Below are positions 55,306 through 64,000 of a DNA stretch of 64,000 nt, in pieces; position 1 is the stretch's first letter; each line of letters opens with the position of its first letter. The notes below the pieces were generated by a model. The model was not told where the DNA came from and ran no database searches. It saw only the letters and a program-made list of their open reading frames with translations. The position numbers and the translations under genes were made by a program. Source of the stretch: Limnephilus marmoratus. Taxonomy: Eukaryota; Arthropoda; Insecta; Trichoptera; Limnephilidae. The stretch lies in NCBI GenBank assembly GCA_917880885.1, contig OU862910.1, positions 20,720,710 through 20,784,709 of the forward strand, read 5' to 3'.

Positions 55306-55958
55306 GGGTACGATCAGGGCGGCCGACTGGCGCAGGCGTGCTGACAAGAATGTTTGTATGTCAACGTATCAGGGCGAACATAGTGAAGGCAGGTTCAGAT
55401 TTATGTCCGCGCGAGGCGGCGCCGATAAGCTTTACCGGAATGAATTCTTAATTCCTGCTCGCCGGTGACGCCGGTCAGAATCTGATATCAAAATGAGCGA
55501 CCTGTTAATTGCCGCTATTTTCAATCAATCGCCAATCTGGGATAAAAGAAATACATTCCATACCACCAGAAATGTTGTTGACAAGTGATGGAATGAAATC
55601 AAAAAGATAAAATTTTGAAATAACCTCAAATGTCACAAGTGAATTTCTTTCAGGCACGTACTTAACATATTATCATGTTCTCCTGAGGTTTTTTTTTCAT
55701 ATTTAAAGATACCAATTACCAAATACCATTGTTTTATTCCTTAATTTTAAGAAAGGATTCTCCAAGAGTAAATAATCGTCGTCTACGAACTCGACATTTC
55801 GTAAAAACTGACAGCTGCTGTCAGGCTACCGCGCAGGTAGCGCAAGTTTTATCCGCGTTCTGTTTGTCCACATCTCGGCGTCAACTGCCGCCGGTGGAAC
55901 AGGGCACTGAACGCCGTTAATCTGAAAACCGAAACCCGCTTTGTACCTGATCGTACCC
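55306..55958. mobile_element. Harbinger-type MITE (653 bp)
   Basis: Termini 'gggtacgatcagg' and complement with TAA on both sides (55303-55305 and 55959-55961), the PIF/Harbinger target pattern. GC-rich ends contrast with the AT-rich flanks. Small frames inside are not coding. Confidence 0.85.
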
Positions 55959-56064
55959 TAAGATTATATAAAAACTGCCTTTCCCTTACTAAATCAATTA
56001 ATTTTTCGGTGTCAGTCATCTTGCGAGCGAGGCGTTCTTTGTAATTCTGACAATAATTCTGTAC

Positions 56065-56506
56065 ATGCGAGAGTTTGGGTACTACCCTTTGTTGTATCCC
56101 TCTGATTTTCTCGCGGGAATGCTGGGACTAAATCGTCTCGACGTTAGGAGAAAAATTGCAATGGTACTAGTAGCACACAAGCTGCTAAACGGGCACATTT
56201 GTAATCCTGATGTCCTGGAAAGGATTTCACTTTATGTCCCCGATAACTTCACCAGAGCAAGGCAACACAGACTTTTTACTTTTCCTAGAGGCAGGACCAA
56301 CCTACCAATGGTTATGCCTCTGGGGAGAATGACCTCACTATTAAACCTTTCTTCTGAAATTGACATTTTTCGATCGGACTTCAATCACTTCAAGAGCGAA
56401 ATAAAGGTATTCTTTAGTTTACACTATTAACTAAAAATTGTGAAATGTAATTGGATATACATGTTAACTGTTTTTCACAATAAATAAATAAATAAATAAA
56501 TAAATA
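56065..56506 (+). pseudogene. LINE RT C-terminal fragment with (AAAT)n tail
   Basis: Encodes LGLNRLDVRRKIAMVLVAHK, LLNGHICNPDVLERI and SEIDIFRSDFNHFKSEIKVF, a LINE C-terminus of a third family. It ends at a stop near 56430, followed by a short 3' UTR and '(aaat)n' at 56478-56506. Confidence 0.78.
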
Positions 56507-58379
56507 GAACGCAAGAATGCAAGCGTTCACACTGACCGGCGCGGTCTGACTGCCGCAGTGTCTGCGCGACGCTATAGTGGTCAACTACTTACGCAGAACG
56601 CTTGCTGTCTGCGCAGGCTCTTAACATTGATAAAAACGCCAAAAACTTCAAACGTCAAGTGCTCATTGCTTAAGCGTCGACACGTCCTTATCGCAGACCA
56701 AAGGCAAATTGTGTGTGATCGCGCGAACTTCGCACCAATCTTTCAACCGTGTTTATTGTTTCAACAAACGGAGGAGACGGAAAACAAAAAATGTTGATGT
56801 TATGTTTGATGGACTTTCACGGCATATTGCGGCAAATGTTTGAGCTCTGGACCCGCCTTTATACGTTCTTTTATAAGTTAGTGAAGTTTCACTTCAGTCA
56901 TGTGGTCTAAAGCACACTCGTTTTTTTTTCAAAGCGTGTTTTTTTTAAAGATAAAATTAACACGAAATTCACGAAACTTTTGTTACTTGTAAAAGTTTAC
57001 TTGGACGAGAAAAAATTCTTTTGAAAGTTTGATTTGAATGTCTATATGTATATATGTATAGGTATAGCGGCTGCAAGCGGAGGGTCCGACAAAATCGGCT
57101 GAAATTCTCTCCTTGGAGATTATTAGAAACATGAAAATAAAAAAATGGTATAAGTTTGAATGTAGAATGAGTATGAACCACAGTTTGGAAAAAATGTTGT
57201 TTATTGCAAAAATGGCGGACATAAAATGAAATTTGACAAAAAAAAGGTCTTCATTTTGCAATAACTTTGTCTTATGATGATAATTTTTCATAAGTCGTGG
57301 TTCATCCGCATATAAATGTAATTTTCTTAAATTTAATCTTTGAATGAAGAACTACGATTCCAGCCATCTTGAAAAACATGTTTAATGGTTTCGCTTGTGA
57401 CCGAGCCGCTCCTTTCTCCTTTCTACCTGCTGGTTGCGCAACAAAAAAAAATAGAATTTTTGGATCGGCAGGACCAGACTCCCCCCTTAATTAAGGCGAT
57501 GCATCACGTCGTACAAAATCCAGTATCAGTTCGCTAACAATAACACTCCTTATGTAGATGGCGATAAGGTTTAAAATCCCGCTTACAGCTGTTTTGATTT
57601 TACTCCAGATAAAAACATCTCCAAAAAGCATATTTATTTTTGTTTTGCGAAGTTCAGGCACAAATATTTAAATGTTTTACGATCATTTTATAAAGAAATT
57701 AATTTTCCACATTATACAATAAAACAACTTATCAAAAAAGATGCTCAATCATTTCAAAGGTAAATGAAATGTGTGTTCTATTCGCAGTATTTAGTGAAAA
57801 TATCTAACTAAAATATATTTCTTAATGAATAAATTTTCAAACGATTTTGCATTACTTAGTAGTGCATCGTCTTAAATTGAAAAATTACCTAAAAATATGT
57901 ATTCATTTTAAAAAATACCCAGCTTTTTATTCATTAAAAATAAAACAAAATAATTCGAATAAAACATTTATTCAAAAGTCGAACAAATTTCATAACAAAA
58001 TAATGAGAAAAATAAACTTGAAGCACATTTGTTCAAAAAAAATTTGTGTTCAGCAAAGATTCGTATGTTTTTTGTAGAAAACATTAGTTGTCATTAATAT
58101 TATATGAACATACTATATATACCTCCTACAATTAATTATTAAATTTCAAGAACCAAATAAAAATAGTGAAAAATGCAATGAAAAACATAATATATAGATA
58201 CCTATCTATTATGAAAACATAATATAATTAATAAAAAAAACTATTGGATCATCTTTCAGGGAGATGGCAACATCATCTGCTTCCATCACTCATTGAGTGG
58301 GAGCTGAGCTATTCGGTGCAGCCAATACAAGGACCGTGTCCTGACCTAGAAGCTGGCTAGTCGGTGGAGAAGTAAGGCG
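56507..58379. other. Unassigned sequence, possible MITE end at 56507-56620
   Basis: A GC-rich stretch with 'gcaagcgttcacactgaccg' directly after the LINE tail resembles a DNA-element end, but no partner was found. The rest to 58379 is AT-rich with no recognised feature. Confidence 0.35.
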
Positions 58380-58399
58380 GGGAATGAGTGCACCCTCCC

Positions 58400-59090
58400 T
58401 TTAGTGAACATCGTGGAGGCACTGCAGAACTGCAGAAGTTGCCTGTATGCATTGTTGTATCACACATTGTTGTATCACACCCGCAGCTTCTCCCATTGCG
58501 CTGCTAGGAAATGGCTCCACAGCTTTGATGTGTACAGGGCAGAGCAGTATGTCTTAAGAAGTAATGTCCAAACATCGCATCGTCGCTACAGTGGTAGAAC
58601 CGCCTTGACAGCATTTCGGCCCGTACATTAATGGTTCTTGTCGTTCCATATCATTTCCATCTTTAATATCTTCCGTAAAGATGTGTCCTAGGTATATAAC
58701 CTGTGAGGCCACAAGCAATTTATTTCAAGTCAGTTTGATAGTATATTATTTAGTGGCTCCTTGTTGTGTTTGAATATGACGTTAACTGATTTTTTAGAAT
58801 TCTTCAACTAATTATATGAGTTTGAGTACTCTTTGCATATTCGCACAAGTCGTCTCATCGCTTTAATCGGGGGTGCTAGCAGCATCATGTTATCTGCATA
58901 GTTGGTGCTGTTACTCCCTTCTCCGCAGATATGGCAACCAATCAGTGAAATGTTGAGTTCTTGTAGTAGGTCGTTAACGTAAATATTAAAAAATGTAGTA
59001 GGAGACATATTACCCCCTTGCCTGACTCCACTTTTGAGAAATAAGAGTCTAGAAGCAGCTTTTGCCCATTGAATGCTGTCCATACCAAAT
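58400..59090 (-). pseudogene. LINE RT palm/thumb with altered catalytic box
   Basis: Reverse strand: FLKSGVRQGGNMSPTTFFNI then YVNDLLQEL, YADN where active enzymes have YADD (about 58902), then in shifted frames VIYLGHIFTEDIKDGND and a decayed C-terminus. The YADN change and frameshifts make it inactive. A separate family from the LINE at 59777-61272. Confidence 0.75.
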
Positions 59091-59776
59091 AGCCAGCATA
59101 TTGACTACAGTTGCTGGAGCATCTCACTTCATGAGTTTTTACAGTAATAAGTGGCAGTCTTAGGCGTTGATTAAGTAGAAATAACATCGATTAATGATAG
59201 TTTTTCCTTTTTTTTTGGTAAGTTATGGTTTTTTAAGTTCCATTTATTTATTTACTATGTAAATGGTTCGCCTTTTACTAGCGTTAATGAGATTTTCAAA
59301 TTGTCTTGACGTCATGGTGGCCAGGAAATCGGTGAGTAATTTCCTAACATCGATGCATCCAGTTGATTGGATTTCAAGATTGAACAGATAACGGTTTGAT
59401 TCATATCCATCAGCTCAGCATATATGTTTCTTAGGAGGCTGGAGTACAGGGCAGCTAGAATAGTATAACTGATCTCCTGCGTACCTTATGTGTTCAATCC
59501 CAATGGAGTTGTACCCTGGACTTTTTCCTAGGGCTGTTTCCTTAATAACACGTAATCATTTCGGGAGTGACATTCATGACACGGTGATCATTGGCCTCTG
59601 GTAGACAAGTCAATATATATGATATAGTTGTATTTCCTTCTTCTTCTATCATATGGTGGGGGTCAGAAGGGGTGATCTAGGTCTGTGAGCCGATCTAGGC
59701 ATTATTCATTCCGCCGGGGAATTAATGGAGCAGGCATTTGTTAACCACATGTTCGGCAATTTGCACCGAACAGCAT
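59091..59776. other. Decayed sequence between two LINE remnants
   Basis: No clear motif. It may be the 3' UTR of the LINE to the right and the missing N-terminal RT of the one to the left. Confidence 0.3.
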
Positions 59777-61272
59777 TCACACCGAGCCGTCCCTAAAGCC
59801 CCACCTACGCATCATGTGGGCAGGGTGGCTGTGAAAGCACCTTATCCTATTGATGGCTGTCCAGAGTTTACGAGGCAGTGAGAACCCAGGCTGTCTCTCA
59901 GTGGGATCGTGTACGAGATGGGCATTTCTAACGTCAGCCAACTGCCAATAAAGTTTCCATCTATCTTCCGTAGTGAGAGGTAATCGGAGGAGCCTCTCGC
60001 CTTCCATCCAGAAGGATTTCGGAACTTCAGGCAGCATGTCAGGTGAGAGATGACATCATCGTTCAAAGATATTGCGCTTTTTTGCAGCATCTTGAAAACA
60101 GAGTTTAATTATCGCCTGTGAACTGCTAAGATGGAAAGCTGTCGTAATTTTTTTTAACCCAATTTGTCTTTGGATGCCAATTAAGGAAATATTCTCCATA
60201 CTATTTCAGTCAGATTAAGGCTCTTTTCTGCTGCCCTTAAAGGTTTTGGGTTGTGACAGCGAAGTCATTTACATAAGCAAATTTTCTGCCTTCAGTTTGT
60301 TTGAGGAAGGTCTCGATTGTGTTAAAAAGCGACGAGACCAGCACTGCGCATTGGGTAAAGTAATTGTTAATTGATAGGAATTTTTTTGGTTTTTTGCACC
60401 CCTAGAAAAACCCTGAACATTCGACAAGTTCGCAGTTTCTCAATAAGTCGTATGACTATGGTGTCGTAGAGTTTAACAAGGTCTTCAAGCCACACCGTGT
60501 CGTAGGTTGCAAAGAGATCAACGAATGCTGCCGCAGTCGTAAACAGTTTCTGGAAATCAGATTTAATATGTGTTGTTGGTGATAACACCTGGTCGCAGCA
60601 CTTACGGCCTGGTCCGAAGCAAGTTTGTTTTTGCGGAATCATTTTCTCCAAAAAATAACTCCCTCTAGAAGTCTGTATATATATTTCTTAAAAGTGAGAC
60701 GGGCTGGTAGTGTTGAATTCTCTTATGGTTTTTTGGGTTTAAGTATTGCAATAACTTTAGCATTTTTCTGATATTTGGTATTTCTCTAGTTTAAATGGAT
60801 TTGTCCATGGCCCAGCCTGTTTCAGAAAGTTTAGGAGAACTCCTTCACACCAGCTACTTTCCCAGATTTTGTTAAAGTGAGAGCGATGTTGATAAGAACA
60901 ATTTTTGGACCTGGTGCCTTACGTTAGACCTTGTTGTCGTTTTTAAACTATGGAGTAGTTGGTGAGCAACAGCATTTGGTGATATTTTGAGCATTGTCTT
61001 AGTTGGCTAATCTTTTCTGCTGGAGTGTTTGAAAATAATTTCTTCCGTTATTCATTATTCCATTTCATGCGCCCGTTTTCCAGAGACCGGAGAAGATCAG
61101 AAGTAGTATCTGGGTCATTCGTCCTCTTGAATTCAGCTAAAAGGAGTCCACTTCCTGTGCTCCATGTTGTGTACACTTTTACGTAGCCTCTAGGAATGAA
61201 TTTCTTTGCAGCTATGAACAAGAGGATCGAAAATTGATCGTTGGAATTTGGCTTTGATGGCAAGTTATCCAT
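59777..61272 (-). pseudogene. LINE polymerase: endonuclease-RT linker to C-terminus
   Basis: Reverse-strand order: AAKKFIPRGYVKVYTTW linker (61272-61048); RT fingers FGPGRKCCDQVLSPTTHI and FVDLFATYDTVW (60651-60367); palm with AYVND in place of YADD (about 60260); C-terminal LPRKLWTAINRIRCFHSHP and MMRRWGFRDGS (60037-59777), the usual Cys-rich end of insect jockey-like LINEs. Spread over several frames with stops; long dead. Confidence 0.8.
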
Positions 61273-62519
61273 AACCCTATCAACATATTTCGAGAAATCT
61301 CGCCATTTTGCATGTCTTAGATTCCAACATCGAATCGGATTACTGGAATTTGTCTGCCTATATGCTTAGCACGTCTGGCCTGCTTTGGCTTTGGGGGAAA
61401 CTGCTCAATATTATCAAAAATATACGAAGTCCTCAAATGTATCACATTAATGCTCGCAAAGAAAAGATGTGTCTGAATTCGTCAACTATATTTTCATCCA
61501 GCGTGCTGTTGTCGATGCGTGTGTTGAATGTTAGTCATACAGGCAGCGGATATTAATAGAGATTGTGAATGTTACGAGTATATGACGAGGACTGGTCTTG
61601 GAGAAGCAGATTACTTGGGATTCTGTTGTTATCCAATATGACATCTCCGGACTTGCCTACCAAATCCGTCAGCTACCGATAATTGGACAGCTGCCCAAAT
61701 TATAATAATTATATTATTTTATATTGATACCATTTGCATTAATTTTGTTGTTGCTATATATTTCTATTATTAGTTTTGCTGGGACATATTGTTATTATAT
61801 TATTTTATTAATATTTTTGTTATATTGCCACCATTGTATGGGCATTCGCCTAGTTTGGCGGGTCTATTTTTAAATAAACAAATAGTGGAACATGGCTTTT
61901 GGATTTCAGCACAGTTGACTTTTCGTACTAAAACTTTCTGAATTCTATGACGTGGCTGTGCTATCTATTTGTGCATTGTTTTCAGAGTGTTGGCATTTTT
62001 ACAGGTTTTTTCCGCTTGAACTGCATGAAGAAATGCATGCCTTGAATGCCTATACAAAGTTGAGACTTGATCATTCCACCTAGGAACAATGTTATACTTT
62101 GTTTGGAGTCTTTTATTTTTAAATGCTTGTATGGCAGAGTTTCTCATTAACAAAGGTGTCGTAAAGATAATAAAGGTCCATTTTGTTATCTTCAATATCA
62201 CAGTTTAGTCTCTGACATCTTATGGCGTCTGGAGGTTTTTGGAACAGAAATTTAATTGCCAAGGCGTTGTAAATTTTAACACACTTTTCAGACTTTGCCG
62301 CACATTTTCAAAAAATTCTTGATGGAATTTGTCTGTGGTTTGTAACGGGGATTAGAGCCAGATCTATGTGGACAGTCAGTGTGAGATGATTGGACCTCAA
62401 CATAACTTAAAAAAGGTGCATGTAAAAAAACACTAGGTATATTTTCAATTTTCATTAGTTTCGTCAAATTTTTCAACTTTTGTCGGTGCAGTCGCGGGAA
62501 TACGTAATGGCTAGGAGGC
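61273..62519. other. Unassigned sequence
   Basis: Reverse frames at 62201-61965 (RHSRHAFLHAVQAEK) and 62635-62288 have no recognised domain. The first may be more of the LINE endonuclease region. Confidence 0.35.
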
Positions 62520-63945
62520 AGAAACATCAAAGGTTGAAACACTGTGCAGCAGAGATCTGCTGGGAACTGGACGAACACTACTGCCTTGTGGAACACGGTG
62601 CACGAGAGTACTGAAGGGCAACAGTTGAATACCACTGCCTTAAAGCCAGACGATGCTCTGTATTCAGGGGATGTAGAAAGTGGAACACTGTGTATGAGAG
62701 TACTGCGGGGTACAGATTGACCACCTCTGCTTTAAGTTCACATGATGCCTTAAAGCCACACGATGCTCCGTATCCAGGGGATGTAGACAGTGGAACTGCG
62801 GGGTACAGGTTGAGCAACTCTGCTCTTTATGTTCACACAATGCATTAAAGCCACACAATGCCTTAAAGCCACATGATGCCTTAAAGCCACATGATGCCTT
62901 AAAGCCACACGATGTATCCAGGGGATGTAGACCGTGGAACACTGTGCACCAGAGGACTGCGGGTTACTGTTTGAGCACCACTGTTTTAGTTCACACGATG
63001 CTCCGATCCAGGGGATGTAGACAGTGGAACACTAGTACTGCGGGGTACAGGTTGAGCACCTCTGCTTTAAGTTCACACGATGCCTAAAAGCCAAACGATG
63101 CTCCGTATCCAGGGGATGTAGGCAGTGGAACACATGTGTACCAAAGTACTGCAGGGCTCAGGTTGAGCACCCCCGCTTTAAGTTCACACGATGCTCCGAT
63201 CCTGAGGATGTAGGCAGTGGAACACTGTGTTCGAGAGTACTGCAGTACTGGAGAGTACTGGTTTAGCACTAATACTTTAAGTTCACACGATGCTCCGATA
63301 CAGGGGATGTAGGCAGTGGAACACTGTGGACCAAAGCACTGCAGGGCTCAGGTTGAGCCCCACTGCTTTAAGTTCACACGATGCTCCGATCAAAAGGATG
63401 TAGGCAGTGGAACACTGTGCACAAAAGTATTGCAGGACAATAAGAGCACTGCCTTAAGGCCAGACGATGCTCCGTCTGCAGTGAAACACTGTGCACCAGA
63501 GTACTGCGGAGTATTGGTTGAGCACCACTGCTTTTAGTTCACACGACACTCCGATCCAGGGGATGTAGGCTGTGGAACACTGTGCACGAGAGTATTAAGG
63601 GGCAACGTTTGAGCCACACTGCTTTAAGTTCACACAACGCTCCGATCTAGGTGATGTAGGCAGTGGAACACCGCGCACGAGAGTTTTGAAGTTCAACAGT
63701 TGAACACCACTGCCTTAAGGCCAGACGATGCTCCATATACAGGGGATGTTGGCAGTGGAACACTGTGCACAAGAGTTCTGCGGGGTACCGATTGAGCACC
63801 ACTGTCTTAAGGCCACACGATGATCGCAAACCAGGTTAGGATATGCAGTGAAACATGTGCACCACAGTTCTGCGGGGTACCGGTCGAACACGCCCTTAAG
63901 ACCACACGGTGCTCTCAATCCAAGGGATGAAGCCAGACACTCGCG
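62520..63945. repeat. ~91-bp satellite-like tandem array
   Basis: At least 14 divergent units. Unit landmarks 'ggggatgtaggcagtggaac', 'gtactgcggggtacaggttg', 'agcaccactgctttaag' and 'ttcacacgatgctccgat' recur in order; the 'gatgtag' landmark falls at about 63208, 63307, 63398, 63562, 63653, 63745. Some units gain short extra repeats of 'ccttaaagccacacgatg' (62840-62910). The unit length is not a multiple of three, so the frames within it are not genes. The array may continue past the window. Confidence 0.9.
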
Positions 63946-64000
63946 TGTACACTATCGTGCAGGTTGCTGGATTCCATGCGGATACTATCCCCACCAGCAG

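Noticed and set aside
62578..63918. Several open frames with repeated Cys/Ser/Val/Pro motifs that look like a repeat protein
   Set aside because: They lie in a ~91-bp satellite whose unit is not a multiple of three; motifs repeat only because the DNA does.

Overview
This window looks like insect nuclear DNA, and specifically a heterochromatin-like graveyard of transposable elements (TEs). It is AT-rich. I found no host protein-coding gene, no rRNA gene and no functional tRNA gene. I favour a moth or butterfly. The Helitron ends, the jockey/CR1-like LINE tails and a LINE 3' end near 38.06-38.41 kb resemble ones I remember from Lepidoptera, but that part is memory and weakly supported. All coordinates, target-site duplications (TSDs) and inverted repeats below were read by eye.

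Layout. 0-5 kb: dispersed repeats, a short SINE-like copy, a LINE tail, and a long reverse-strand reverse transcriptase (RT) ORF of an R4/Dong-like non-LTR element. 5-13.4 kb: a mosaic repeat family (called Rep-A here) studded with small hAT and inverted-repeat elements. 13.7-15.7 kb: a SINE-like copy and a decayed reverse-strand gene with a YqaJ exonuclease domain. 16.1-19.2 kb: Helitron ends arranged as an inverted pair, containing a hAT inside which sits a second hAT that holds a LINE fragment. 19.9-25.8 kb: more Rep-A, including a paralogue of 6-8 kb that carries an 856-bp insertion, then a hAT inserted in an R4 3' end. 26.0-30.3 kb: a complete-looking hAT (TTF-finger/DUF4371 type) with a broken transposase. 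30.5-33.4 kb: another hAT with a nested hAT. 33.8-44.5 kb: a relative of the 26-kb hAT swollen to 10.7 kb by nested insertions (a second hAT, a piggyBac-like TTAA element, a split R4 element, SINE copies and tandem repeats). 45.4-48.3 kb: a PIF/Harbinger transposase pseudogene and a probable accessory protein. 48.3-50.3 kb: two LINE 3' ends. 51-56 kb: TTAA, hAT, fold-back and Harbinger-type non-autonomous elements. 56-61.3 kb: LINE remnants. 62.5-63.9 kb: a roughly 91-bp satellite running to near the window edge.

The strongest results are insertions with matching TSDs: nine perfect 8-bp hAT-type TSDs and four with 7 of 8 bases matching, plus TTAA, TAA and AT target sites. In several cases an interrupted reading frame or an empty paralogous site independently confirms the insertion. 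These let the order of insertions be read directly. A second clear result is a 3' tail, including a stem-loop, shared by one LINE family and an abundant SINE-like family, as expected when a LINE mobilises a SINE. I found no evidence for a new defence or metabolic system. The best candidates for something not well described are the Rep-A mosaic with its 16-nt palindrome, the perfect 21-bp hairpin inside the AT-flanked element, and the decayed gene that joins a probable Mutator-like region to a YqaJ nuclease.
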